A stretch of DNA of 64,000 bases from the NCBI GenBank assembly GCA_028768525.1, contig CP054837.1, positions 1,780,001 to 1,844,000 of the forward strand. Direction: 5' to 3'. This DNA is from Desulfobacter sp. (GTDB taxonomy: Bacteria; Desulfobacterota; Desulfobacteria; Desulfobacterales; Desulfobacteraceae). Under the pieces are notes generated by a model. It was not told where the DNA came from and did no database searches. It worked only from the letters and a program-made list of their open reading frames with translations. Position numbers and translations under genes: made by a program. Positions 27,006 to 35,829 of this stretch are shown here, piece by piece. Positions within the stretch are counted from its first letter, which is position 1. Every line of letters starts with the position of its first letter.

Positions 27006-28069
27006 GAACGCATATCCCCGGGCGTCAGGCAATGGCCGGCCGGCAGGTCCGTCCCAAACACCATCCCCCAGCAGCCCTCAAACCGGTCCGGTGAGATTCC
27101 CGTGCCCGGCCGCCTGAACTCCACATTCTCCGGGCAGACCCGTTCTCCTTTCTTTACGGCCGTCCTAAGGAAGGCGCTGCGCCGGACCTTCATCCGCATC
27201 TTTTTTTCATGGGCATGGAGCACCCGGCGGGGGCTGCCCATGGCTGTTTCCACCCGGCGGATGGCCTCAATAAAGCCGGCCATATCATGGGGCTCCAGGG
27301 AAAAAACATGCTCAGGGCTCCGGAGGGTCCGGTCCAGGGTGATGGTCTTTTCCAGCAGGTGGGCCCCCATGGCCAGGGCCGCCACATCCATCTCCCACCC
27401 CGGGGTGTGGTCGGAATAGGCCACGGCCAGTTCCGGAAACATCTGAAGAAGGGTTGGAATCAGCCTCAGATTGATGCTCTCCAGCCGGGCCGGATACCCC
27501 GAAGGGCAGTTATGGACAATGATATTGGCGTTCCCTTCGGCCAGGCAGATGTCCACGGCCTGCTCCACCTCTCCCAGGCTGGCATTCCCCGTATCCAGTT
27601 GGATGGCCATCCCGGTCCGGGCCGCCCGCCGGATCAGGGGCCAGTGGTTGATGTCCGCCGAGGCGATCTTGACGGAATCACACCCCAGTTCCTCCAGCAG
27701 CCGGATATCCGCTTCAAAGCCGGCAGTGGCAAAAAAGGCCAGCCCCAATTCATCGCTGACCGCCTTTACCCGCCGCCACTCTTCCCGGGAAAGGCACCGC
27801 CGGCAGAGGATATCATATAGGGTTTCTTCAACCCTTTCGGTCCTCCCGGTGCCGCGATCCGCAAGCACCTCATAGGAAAACAGCTGTTCTTTATCCGCCA
27901 CCAGCCGGTCCGGGTCAAAAATCTGGAACTTCACGGCATCTGCCCCGGCCCGGGCCGCTTCCCGGATCAGGGCCGTTGCGGTCTCCTCCCCGTCATGGGT
28001 AGCCCCGGCCTCAAAGGTGATAAAACATGGTTCTCCCGGCCCCAGCCGCCTCTTTCCAAAACAAACCAC
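27002..28069 (-). CDS. Second NeuB-family sugar-acid synthase
   Basis: A 355-residue protein of the N-acetylneuraminate/SpsE synthase family with a C-terminal SAF domain. It keeps the Glu in FEAGATHDG, the lysines in AVKFQ and VKIAS and His221 in YSDHTPG, but the second metal ligand of NeuB (His in EKHFTL) is Thr242 in EKTITL. It is clearly different from pseI in this cluster. The start is GTG, sharing its G with the TAG of pseB and preceded by GGAGGG nine bases before. The substrate is unknown; it may make a distinct nonulosonic or related sugar acid. Confidence 0.78.
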   Translation of the reverse strand: MVCFGKRRLGPGEPCFITFEAGATHDGEETATALIREAARAGADAVKFQIFDPDRLVADKEQLFSYEVLADRGTGRTERVEETLYDILCRRCLSREEWRRVKAVSDELGLAFFATAGFEADIRLLEELGCDSVKIASADINHWPLIRRAARTGMAIQLDTGNASLGEVEQAVDICLAEGNANIIVHNCPSGYPARLESINLRLIPTLLQMFPELAVAYSDHTPGWEMDVAALAMGAHLLEKTITLDRTLRSPEHVFSLEPHDMAGFIEAIRRVETAMGSPRRVLHAHEKKMRMKVRRSAFLRTAVKKGERVCPENVEFRRPGTGISPDRFEGCWGMVFGTDLPAGHCLTPGDMRS

Positions 28070-29058
28070 TATTTTTTTCCCTCCAGGGAACCGACCATCT
28101 CTGTCACCTCTTCCCGGCTCAACTGGTCCCCGCAGGTATCCGAACGGAACTCAAAATCCGTGGCCACCGGCCGAAGCCCGGTTTCATCCACCCGGCTTTC
28201 AAAAAAAGGATTATCCGGCTTGATCAGATAAAAATCATCTCCCTCCAGGGTATGCCGGGCCTCATCTTTTGAGATGAGAATCTCATGGAGTTTTTCCCCC
28301 TGGCGGATCCCAACAATCTGGGTCCGGCATTCCGGGGCGATATAGGCGGCCAGGTCCATTATCCCCAGGGCTGGAATCTTGGGCACAAAGGTTTCCCCGC
28401 CCCGCATCAGATCCAGACTTTTCAGCACAAAATCCACGCCCCGGTCCAGGGTGATCCAGAAACGGGTCATCTCCGGATGGGTGACGGGCAGCACCCCTTC
28501 CGCCTTTTTTTTCAGGAAAAACGGAATCACACTTCCCCGGCTCCCAGCCACATTCCCGTACCGGACCACGGAGTACAGACATTTTTTTTGCCCCATAAAG
28601 GCATTGGCCGCTATGAACAGCTTTTCAGCACAAAGCTTGGTGGCCCCGTAGAGGTTCACCGGGTTCACCGCCTTGTCCGTACTCAGGGCGATCACCTTTT
28701 TCACCCCGCAGTCCGCAGCTACGCTGACAATATTTTCCGCCCCCTGGATATTGGTCCGTATGGATTCCGTAGGATTGTACTCACTGGCCGGCACCTGCTT
28801 CATGGCCGCCGCATGGATGATATAATCCACCCCCTGGAATGCCCATTTCAGCCGCTCCCGGTCCCGGACATCCCCGATGAAAAACCGCACCGGGTATTTG
28901 CCCCTGGGAAACTTAAGGGCCATATCATACTGTTTGAGTTCATCCCGGCTGAATATGATGATTTTTTTCGGCCGGCACTTTTTTAACAGCACCTCCACAC
29001 ATTTCTGCCCGAAGGACCCGGTGCCTCCGGTGACCAGAATGACTTGATCTTTAAACAT
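28069..29058 (-). CDS. pseB: UDP-N-acetylglucosamine 4,6-dehydratase (inverting), PseB
   Basis: A 329-residue extended short-chain dehydrogenase that dehydrates and epimerises UDP-GlcNAc, the first step to pseudaminate. The NAD-binding TGGTGSFG is at about residues 10-17, the catalytic Tyr/Lys lies in LYGATKLCAEK, and KIIIFSRDELKQ and HAAAMKQVP are PseB hallmarks. The C-terminal HTLEGDDFY and ETG phrases also match. AGGA precedes the ATG. It is followed without a gap by the second synthase gene. Confidence 0.92.
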   Translation of the reverse strand: MFKDQVILVTGGTGSFGQKCVEVLLKKCRPKKIIIFSRDELKQYDMALKFPRGKYPVRFFIGDVRDRERLKWAFQGVDYIIHAAAMKQVPASEYNPTESIRTNIQGAENIVSVAADCGVKKVIALSTDKAVNPVNLYGATKLCAEKLFIAANAFMGQKKCLYSVVRYGNVAGSRGSVIPFFLKKKAEGVLPVTHPEMTRFWITLDRGVDFVLKSLDLMRGGETFVPKIPALGIMDLAAYIAPECRTQIVGIRQGEKLHEILISKDEARHTLEGDDFYLIKPDNPFFESRVDETGLRPVATDFEFRSDTCGDQLSREEVTEMVGSLEGKK

Positions 29059-29124
29059 GCCTTTTTTTCCTGGTTCTTATCAAAACAAATTATTTACAGA
29101 GTGATATAGCAAAAAATATGCCCT

Positions 29125-30891
29125 TTATCCCTGTGCATAATCCATAATGGCTCTGGAAACTTTTTTTATGGTTTCCTCATCCAAATAGGGGTGCATGGGA
29201 ATACTGAAAATTTTTGAAGATATCTTCTCAGCAACTGGCATACTCACCTTTTCATACCCCAGACCTCCATATGCCTCCTGCAGATGAAGGGGCTTTTGAT
29301 AATAAATCATGGTGGGTATACCTTTCTTATCCAACCCGTCGATTATCCGGGTACGCATATCCGTATTTTGGGCGAGTATGGAATACTGTGCCCATGCAGA
29401 TACACACCCTTTTGGAATTGAAGGCAGGAAGAGTGATGGGCAGGCCGGATTCAGCAGATCAAAGTAGGTGCGGGCCCTTTGGCGGCGCAACTGATTTTCT
29501 TCATCAAATATATCAAGTTTTGCAAGTAGAACAGCAGCCTGAAGTGTATCAAGCCTGGCATTCAAGCCGATTCGCTCATTGTCGTATTTGTGGCCCCCCA
29601 TACCGTGGACCCGAATGGATCTCAGTTTTGCAGCCAACGTATCGGAATCTGTAAAAACAGCTCCCCCATCCCCATAACAGCCCAAGGGTTTTGCAGGGAA
29701 AAATGAGGTACACCCCATATCCCCCAGCGCCCCTGCTTGTTTTCCCTTATAGGCGCCGCCAAGGGACTGGGCCGCATCCTCAATCAATAGCAGGCCGTTA
29801 TCGTCAGCAATGGTTGACAATGCATCATAGTCACAGGGCAGTCCGAACAGATCTACTGCAATTACCGCCTTGGGACTAAGGGGCGCATCTTTTCCCCGAT
29901 AATCCGGCAGAGGATAAATGGCATTGTTATCTTCCCTTACCGCCCGAATCGCGTCCGCCAGGTTCCTGGGAGAGATATTGAAGGTTTCCGGATCAATATC
30001 GACAAATACAGGGGTGGCCCCTACCATTGAAATGGCTTCCGCCGTTGCGAAAAAGGTGAAAGGGGTTGTAAATACAGCGTCTCCCGGGCCGATACCGCCA
30101 GCCATCAATGCCATAACAAGGGCATCGGTTCCCGATGAACAAGATATCGTATATTTTACGCCCACAAGATCGCACAGGCGTTTTTCCAGGGTATCAATCT
30201 CAGGCCCCATGATATATCGGCCATGCTTCAATACCTTTTCCATGTTTTCCTTTATTTGAGGCAGTATCCTCTGTTGCTGAGCAAATAAATCAACAAAAGG
30301 GAGTTTTTTTACCAGTGTTTTCCCTTCTATACAGAGAGAAGGATACTCTTTTTTACAAACCGGACAGGTCACGTCATGGTTTAGTTTCTCTCCACATTCA
30401 CACACCCAACCGGTCTGTTTTGCCGGATTTCCCACTACCAATGCATGGTCCGGCACATCTTTGGTTACAACAGCTCCGGCCCCGACAAAGGCATATTTTC
30501 CTATGGTAACCCCGCAAACAATGGTGCTATTCGCGCCGATGGACGCCCCCTCCTTTACACGTGTAGGACGGATGTCATCCATTCTCCGGATATGGGATCT
30601 GGGGTTAAACACATTTGTAAATACCACTGAAGGACCACAGAAAACATTATTTTCCAGGGTTACGCCCTTATATACGGACACATTATTCTGAATTCTGCAT
30701 CCGTTCCCAATTTCAACATCCGGCCCGACAACCACATTCTGCCCCAGGTTACAATTCTTTCCGATAACCGTATTACCCAGAATATGAGAAAAATGCCAGA
30801 TCCGTGTGCCCTCTCCTATGTCCCCCCCGGGGTCCACTATTGATGTGGGGTGAAGATAATAACCTGTTGATGCATCTGACTGTTCCGACAT
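29125..30891 (-). CDS. Fused sugar N-acetyltransferase (WbpD-like) and 3-aminotransferase (WbpE-like)
   Basis: A 588-residue fusion. Residues 1-190 form a left-handed beta-helix acetyltransferase of the WbpD type, ending in a zinc-ribbon-like CECG/CPVC (Cys164, 166, 176, 179). From about residue 195 (KKLPFVDLFAQQQRI) it is a full DegT-type PLP aminotransferase with Asp372 (IEDAAQSLG) and PLP lysine Lys401 (FPAKPLGCYG). In Pseudomonas WbpE adds the 3-amine to UDP-GlcNAc-3-keto-uronate and WbpD acetylates it; joining them would channel the amine to its acetyl acceptor. The WbpB-like dehydrogenase is nine bases upstream. Codon use is more AT-rich than pseB next door. Confidence 0.85.
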   Translation of the reverse strand: MSEQSDASTGYYLHPTSIVDPGGDIGEGTRIWHFSHILGNTVIGKNCNLGQNVVVGPDVEIGNGCRIQNNVSVYKGVTLENNVFCGPSVVFTNVFNPRSHIRRMDDIRPTRVKEGASIGANSTIVCGVTIGKYAFVGAGAVVTKDVPDHALVVGNPAKQTGWVCECGEKLNHDVTCPVCKKEYPSLCIEGKTLVKKLPFVDLFAQQQRILPQIKENMEKVLKHGRYIMGPEIDTLEKRLCDLVGVKYTISCSSGTDALVMALMAGGIGPGDAVFTTPFTFFATAEAISMVGATPVFVDIDPETFNISPRNLADAIRAVREDNNAIYPLPDYRGKDAPLSPKAVIAVDLFGLPCDYDALSTIADDNGLLLIEDAAQSLGGAYKGKQAGALGDMGCTSFFPAKPLGCYGDGGAVFTDSDTLAAKLRSIRVHGMGGHKYDNERIGLNARLDTLQAAVLLAKLDIFDEENQLRRQRARTYFDLLNPACPSLFLPSIPKGCVSAWAQYSILAQNTDMRTRIIDGLDKKGIPTMIYYQKPLHLQEAYGGLGYEKVSMPVAEKISSKIFSIPMHPYLDEETIKKVSRAIMDYAQG

Positions 30892-30900
30892 TGCTTAACC

Positions 30901-31860
30901 TTATTTGCTGACAATCTTCTGTTCTTTCAAAAAGGGATGCAATTCCCCTGCGCCCATATCAATACCGGCATTTCTGATATTAGAGACGACCTCTATGCTC
31001 GGCCTCGCATCTGCCAGGGAAAATCCGTTCCCACCCAGTACTTCTTTGTAACTCAAAGTATGCAGGTCTGCAAATCCTGTGCTGAATTCTATCTCTTCAC
31101 GATTTACGGTTATGGATCTGAAAAAACTCTGTTTAGATTCACGTACCCGTGACGGCAAATTCTCAGCGTCAACACTTAAAAACCATCTGATCCGGGCCTT
31201 TTCCAGTTCCAGGAATCCAGATGCCGTAACAGGAGAAAGTTTGTGGACCACATGGTTTTGAACCTTTCCGAACAACCAGATCAGCATATCGAAAAAATGA
31301 ATTCCTATATTTGTGGCAATGCCTCCTGATTTGGCAGTATCCCCTTTCCATGACCTGAGATACCATTTTCCCCTTGCTGTAATATAGGTCAGGTCCACTT
31401 CATATTTCTTATCCGTGCCTGCCCTATCCAATTCTGATTTAAGCTTCTTTAAAGAAGGATGAAGCCTTAACTGAAGAATGGTGTAGACACGTGATGCGCA
31501 CTCGGCTTCCACCTCCATAAGGCCGTCAATATTCCATGGATTTAAAACAAGGGGCTTTTCGCAGATTGCATGGACACCGCTTCTTAAAGCAAACCGGATG
31601 TGGGCATCGTGAAGATAATTGGGAGAACAGATGCTGATATAATCTATTTTCTTCCCCTTCCGCCTCAACAGGTCAACATGCCGGTCAAACCGTTCGAATT
31701 CGGTAAAAAAATCCGCTTGGGGAAAAAAAGAATCAATAATCCCCACACTGTCGCAGGGGTCAAGTGCGGCAACCAGGACATTGCCTGTATCTTTAATGGC
31801 CCGCATGTGACGCTGTGCCACAAACCCTGCGGCCCCAATCATTGCAAATTTAATAGTCAA
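30901..31860 (-). CDS. WbpB-like UDP-sugar 3-dehydrogenase (Gfo/Idh/MocA)
   Basis: A 319-residue NAD-dependent oxidoreductase. It has an N-terminal nucleotide-binding GAAGFVAQRHM and the family EKP motif in ICEKPLVLNP; GGIATNIGIHFFDML is the second conserved helix. WbpB oxidises C3 of UDP-GlcNAcA before the WbpE amination, and the fused aminotransferase/acetyltransferase follows directly, so the pair probably makes a 3-acetamido sugar. WbpA, which supplies the uronate, is not in the window. The start appears to be TTG at 31860, with GGGAG four to five bases before it. Confidence 0.8.
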   Translation of the reverse strand: MTIKFAMIGAAGFVAQRHMRAIKDTGNVLVAALDPCDSVGIIDSFFPQADFFTEFERFDRHVDLLRRKGKKIDYISICSPNYLHDAHIRFALRSGVHAICEKPLVLNPWNIDGLMEVEAECASRVYTILQLRLHPSLKKLKSELDRAGTDKKYEVDLTYITARGKWYLRSWKGDTAKSGGIATNIGIHFFDMLIWLFGKVQNHVVHKLSPVTASGFLELEKARIRWFLSVDAENLPSRVRESKQSFFRSITVNREEIEFSTGFADLHTLSYKEVLGGNGFSLADARPSIEVVSNIRNAGIDMGAGELHPFLKEQKIVSK

Positions 31861-31993
31861 TCATCTCCCTTTTAGGCAAAGCCATAGTATTATGGAGTTA
31901 TTAAGTAAAACTCGATCCTTTTGAATTCCCCATCGTATTTCGTCTTTTAAACTTTTTCTGGACTGCGGAATGGCCCGGTCCGGGTTACTAACA

Positions 31994-32674
31994 TCATAAA
32001 AACCGGCTGCGCATTATATTATATAGCTCAATATCCAGGGAATTATGCCTCTGGATTAATGATAGGGTCTGCTTTGTCAATGAGCCGACAGCAGGCCTTT
32101 TCCTTGTCACATTAAGCCATTTTACCTCAATGGGTTGCCACCCCATTAGATCAACGAGATTTCGGACCGAATCGTCCAAACGTGAAACAAAGCCAATAAA
32201 AATATAATTTTTTGATATATTATTAACAGCGGCTTCAAGCATAGACTCATCACACTGGCCATACAAGGGATTGACACCTGAAATCATACGGACCATACAA
32301 TTGTTCAACCTTGGCCGCATTCCCTTTTTCAGGAACTCATCTATCCCCATTTTCTGTGCAAGGTTATGATATCCGTGTTTTTTTTCTGATTTTATAAAAT
32401 AGTAATGGGACAGTACTCTTTCCACCGGATCCCTTAGAAAAGCAATATACTTTGCGCCCTCTTTTAAATGATGATGGATGCCATAATCCACATGCCCGGT
32501 TAATAACTTAAACTGGAGCCGCCGGTCTTCTTCCAAATTAACAAAATCGGTCAAAACCCCATCTTTGGATCCACATACAAAGACCTGATCCCGAACAAAT
32601 TGGGAAACGAATAAAGGGGAGAGGGAAGTCCCCGCGGTTTTAGGGATATGCTGAAAAATAATTGGAACGGTCAT
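31994..32674 (-). CDS. Sulfotransferase family protein
   Basis: A 226-residue PAPS-dependent sulfotransferase (Sulfotransfer_2-like). The 5'-phosphosulfate loop is HIPKTAGTSL at about residues 8-17 and the 3'-phosphate motif is RDPVERVLSHYY. It probably adds sulfate to a sugar hydroxyl of the glycan. ATG at 32674 overlaps the stop of the GT2 gene as ATGA; a longer reading lacks family sequence upstream. The 133 bases after its stop up to 31861 hold no gene. Confidence 0.88.
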   Translation of the reverse strand: MTVPIIFQHIPKTAGTSLSPLFVSQFVRDQVFVCGSKDGVLTDFVNLEEDRRLQFKLLTGHVDYGIHHHLKEGAKYIAFLRDPVERVLSHYYFIKSEKKHGYHNLAQKMGIDEFLKKGMRPRLNNCMVRMISGVNPLYGQCDESMLEAAVNNISKNYIFIGFVSRLDDSVRNLVDLMGWQPIEVKWLNVTRKRPAVGSLTKQTLSLIQRHNSLDIELYNIMRSRFL

Positions 32675-33471
32675 TTTTTCCAACGGGAGCGCGCTCGCAC
32701 GGCGCACTTTACAGACTCGTCCATCAACACCTGATACCTGCTGGGCCTGTGCTGGCCGGTTTTCCGTTCCGGGCCGTGCCACCGGATGGAGTAAAGCACC
32801 CGGGGCAGGTGGTAAAACCTGGCGTCGGCAAGGGCAAACCTCAGGTAGTGGTCATAATCGTTTGCTGCGGTATAGGAGTCATCCATGAGACCGACGCTTT
32901 CATGCAATGCCGTCCGGTACAATTTGCTTACGCCTAAATGAAACCAGTCTGCCAGACAGGTTTTAAAATCATAATCCGGTTGCCGCATCTGCCTGATGAT
33001 ACAACCGGCATCATCCACAAGGTTCATATCGGAATAAACAAAATCAGCATTTTCTGCTTCAATCGCCGCAACCAGTTCTTCTATCATATGGGGGTGGGGA
33101 ATATCATCACCAACGATATAGGTACAATAGGTTCCGGAGGCTCTGGAAAGGCCCTGGTTATAGGTCTGGGTGGCACCGATATCCTCGTCATAAGTCAATA
33201 TGGTTATTTTCCGGTTTTGGGGATGGGTCAGAACAGTCTTCCTGCAGATTTCCCCTGTATCATCCATATGGGTCACCGGTTCAATGGACGCCTTTGAAAT
33301 TTTTTCTTCCAGACCAGACAGATAGGCTTTGGTATTGTCCGTCGATCCGCCGTCCACAATGATAAGTTCCAGGTTGGGATAGGTCTGGAAAAGACAATGG
33401 TCCACACAGGCCGGCAGGTACCGGCCCTGGTTAAAGGTGGGGATAACAATGGTGACTAAAGGTGGGTTCAT
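32671..33471 (-). CDS. Family 2 glycosyltransferase
   Basis: A 266-residue GT-A transferase: VTIVIPTFNQGRYL opens the nucleotide-binding fold, IIVDGGSTDNT follows, and YIVGDDIPH holds the metal-binding DxD. SYTAANDYDHYLRFA is the acceptor-side acidic region. It should transfer a sugar from a nucleotide donor. It is coupled by ATGA to both neighbours. Confidence 0.92.
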   Translation of the reverse strand: MNPPLVTIVIPTFNQGRYLPACVDHCLFQTYPNLELIIVDGGSTDNTKAYLSGLEEKISKASIEPVTHMDDTGEICRKTVLTHPQNRKITILTYDEDIGATQTYNQGLSRASGTYCTYIVGDDIPHPHMIEELVAAIEAENADFVYSDMNLVDDAGCIIRQMRQPDYDFKTCLADWFHLGVSKLYRTALHESVGLMDDSYTAANDYDHYLRFALADARFYHLPRVLYSIRWHGPERKTGQHRPSRYQVLMDESVKCAVRARSRWKK

Positions 33472-34178
33472 TTTTCCAAAGAAAATCCTAGGGTAATATA
33501 AGGGCCGTGGAATCGACTGATAAATGTTTCGGCATCCTGGAACGCTTTTTCACGGTCAAAGGGCTGTCTTATTTCCATCCGGAACCCAGCCAATTCAATA
33601 TCCCTGAAAACATCCCACCGGTCAAAATAGGGTTTCCATTTTTCTCCCCCGTATATATCAACGGTGAGGACAAGTTTCCCTCCGGGCTTCAAGCAGCGCC
33701 TCATTTCCTTTAATGCCGGCACTGCCGCACTGCTTGAGAACAATCTGCCAATTTCCGGATGGTCTGGATCCTGGGTGGGACAGACAATGTGTTCCAGCAC
33801 CGAAATGCAGAAGATCACATCAAAAATCCCATCATCAAACTTCATTTCCCTGACATCCATGATGCGGTAATCGGACCGCTGTGCAAGCTCGGCTGTGGTG
33901 GCCCCCCACACGAGGGCATCGGCCCATTCCCGTTGGGCAAGGTCGATGAAAGTGGTTTGATGATGGTCTTCCAGGAATCCGGCATAGGGAAATGTAAAAT
34001 CAGGGGCCACATCCAATATCCGTAGGGGGGCTTTTTCTAAAATACCGCTTTGCCCAACCGCCCAGGGGTATTCCCAGTGCCTTGATCCAAACGGTTTTTC
34101 TCCGCAAAGCAAGCCGCAGAGGTCAGACTTCCGGTATTGAGTTATGGCAGTCTTCGTCGCCAGTTCGTATGTATTCAT
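33468..34178 (-). CDS. Class I SAM-dependent methyltransferase
   Basis: A 236-residue protein with the class I fold: ILDVAPDFTFPY in place of the glycine-rich loop, then MDVREMKFDDGIFDVIFCISVLEHI and LKPGGKLVLTVDI. The acidic residue and post-II Asp are kept, so it is probably active on a sugar. It is joined to its neighbours by ATGA overlaps on both sides. Confidence 0.8.
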   Translation of the reverse strand: MNTYELATKTAITQYRKSDLCGLLCGEKPFGSRHWEYPWAVGQSGILEKAPLRILDVAPDFTFPYAGFLEDHHQTTFIDLAQREWADALVWGATTAELAQRSDYRIMDVREMKFDDGIFDVIFCISVLEHIVCPTQDPDHPEIGRLFSSSAAVPALKEMRRCLKPGGKLVLTVDIYGGEKWKPYFDRWDVFRDIELAGFRMEIRQPFDREKAFQDAETFISRFHGPYITLGFSLEK

Positions 34179-34897
34179 ACCGCCCTTTCCTTGCCCAAGC
34201 CCGATATCGGGTATTTTTTCATAAGCGCTTTAATATCGTGAAAAGACCGCCAATTTTTTTCCAGCCACGACGGTTCCCGGTCCCACCAGCAAAAGGCCTG
34301 CAGGTATTCAATTTCATCCTGCTCAAATCGGAACCTTTGAATTTTTGCAGGAACACCCGCAACCACCCCGTAAGGGGGAACATCACGGGTCACGACAGCG
34401 CCAGCCCCCACAACAGCACCATTGCCGATGGTCACCCCGTCCAGAACAACGGCGTTGGCACCGATCCAGACATCATGCCCCACAGTCACAGGCCGATGTT
34501 CAACAAAATAATTTTTATCCGTGAAGGGAACGGGACATGCCGAATTTGTTCTGGAATAAAAAAGGGGATGAATGGAAACAAATTTTCTGGACGGATGCAT
34601 GCCCAGACCGATGGTCACGCGAGGCCCCACCGCACAAAACTTCCCGAATGCGACATCAAACATGGCGCAATGCTCTGAAATATATGTTCTATCCCCCAAG
34701 GAAACATAAACCAGACGGCAGTTTTCATATATTCTGTTCCAGTCGCCCAATTCGCACCGTTTAAAAAAACAATTGCGGCCAATCCAAACATGCCGGTTTC
34801 TGTACTTTTTCAAAAGGCGGGAAATATATACCCGCCGCCTGAAATCAAAAGCCAGATTACCCCACGCCCGCTCTATCATTTGCTTTACAGGGATCAA
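34175..34897 (-). CDS. Left-handed beta-helix (hexapeptide) acetyltransferase
   Basis: A 240-residue acyltransferase of the CatB/MaaA type. After a basic amphipathic N-terminus there are hexapeptide repeats, the active-site-like NYFVEHRPVTVGHDVWIGANAV and the C-terminal GNGAVVGAGAVVTRDVPPYGVVAGVPAK block. It probably O- or N-acetylates a sugar. It could supply an acetyl step for the cluster, but it is not PseH, which is GNAT-fold. It is coupled by ATGA overlaps to both neighbours. Confidence 0.88.
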   Translation of the reverse strand: MIPVKQMIERAWGNLAFDFRRRVYISRLLKKYRNRHVWIGRNCFFKRCELGDWNRIYENCRLVYVSLGDRTYISEHCAMFDVAFGKFCAVGPRVTIGLGMHPSRKFVSIHPLFYSRTNSACPVPFTDKNYFVEHRPVTVGHDVWIGANAVVLDGVTIGNGAVVGAGAVVTRDVPPYGVVAGVPAKIQRFRFEQDEIEYLQAFCWWDREPSWLEKNWRSFHDIKALMKKYPISGLGKERAV

Positions 34898-35829
34898 ACC
34901 AGGCCTCCGTCGCTGTTTATCCGGCCTATCTCTTCATGGATCTGCTTTTCCAGCCACAAAGGCGGTAAAAGCACATCCATGCTCTCCAAAAATAAAGCAT
35001 CAATGGACTCATCCCTGTAATCCGGCGGGCACATCTTCAATGGGAATCTGTATTCAGGAGGCTGTTTTACCGGAATAATCCGGTTATGGGCCGATCCGGT
35101 ATTGGTGCCGGTATCGTCCATTCCGGTATTGTTGACCAGGGGCCGGGTCGGCATAACATGCCGGTACCCGTGTTTTAAAGTGATGAGCCCCAGGGGAATG
35201 GCCCAGGAATCCACCATCTTTTTTTCCACGGCATAGGTGTGATAGAGCAAATCTCTTCCGGCATGATCCGGCACCCGGTCAAAGCTGCCGTAGGGATTAA
35301 CCCTGTTTTCCAGTTCCGGCAGCACGGCATGCCACCTATCTTTCCAGGTTGCCCATCCCCAGGGTAAAAACCGATGGGAAAGAAAAACATCATAGGGGAT
35401 AGCCAAGCAGCCCAGGGGGCGGATAAACTGGTAGGCGGAAACCGAAAAAACCGTTTTTTGATTTTTCCAATGGGCCAGGTTTTCGGCCATGAACTCCAGC
35501 ATTCCCCCAAAAGGCAGGCAATCGTCTTCCAGGATAATCAATTCATCTTCATGCTCAAAGGCTTGGGAGATTCCCCTGATCAGGCTATTGGACAGCCCCT
35601 GGTTATTTCCGGCCCTGAAAATAATTTTATTATCAAAGGGATAATCCTCTACCAATGCCAGATTCCTGCAGACCATCTCACGGTCCAGGTCGTTGTCCCG
35701 GGGGCCGTCACAGAAGATATAAATGCTTTTAGCCCCCATGGTCTTGAGGGTGTTGAGCATGGTTTGGGTTTTGTCCGGTCGGTTGTATGTAAATAATGCA
35801 ATGGGCGGAATAGCCATATTCTTCCTCAT
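34894..35829 (-). CDS. GT-A fold glycosyltransferase
   Basis: A 311-residue protein with a GT-A start (PPIALFTYNRPDKTQTML), the acidic metal site LIILEDDCLPF and WGWATWKDRW, which is seen in a group of transferases in O-antigen and capsule loci. The donor and acceptor are unknown. It overlaps both asnB-like and acetyltransferase genes by ATGA. Confidence 0.82.
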   Translation of the reverse strand: MRKNMAIPPIALFTYNRPDKTQTMLNTLKTMGAKSIYIFCDGPRDNDLDREMVCRNLALVEDYPFDNKIIFRAGNNQGLSNSLIRGISQAFEHEDELIILEDDCLPFGGMLEFMAENLAHWKNQKTVFSVSAYQFIRPLGCLAIPYDVFLSHRFLPWGWATWKDRWHAVLPELENRVNPYGSFDRVPDHAGRDLLYHTYAVEKKMVDSWAIPLGLITLKHGYRHVMPTRPLVNNTGMDDTGTNTGSAHNRIIPVKQPPEYRFPLKMCPPDYRDESIDALFLESMDVLLPPLWLEKQIHEEIGRINSDGGLV

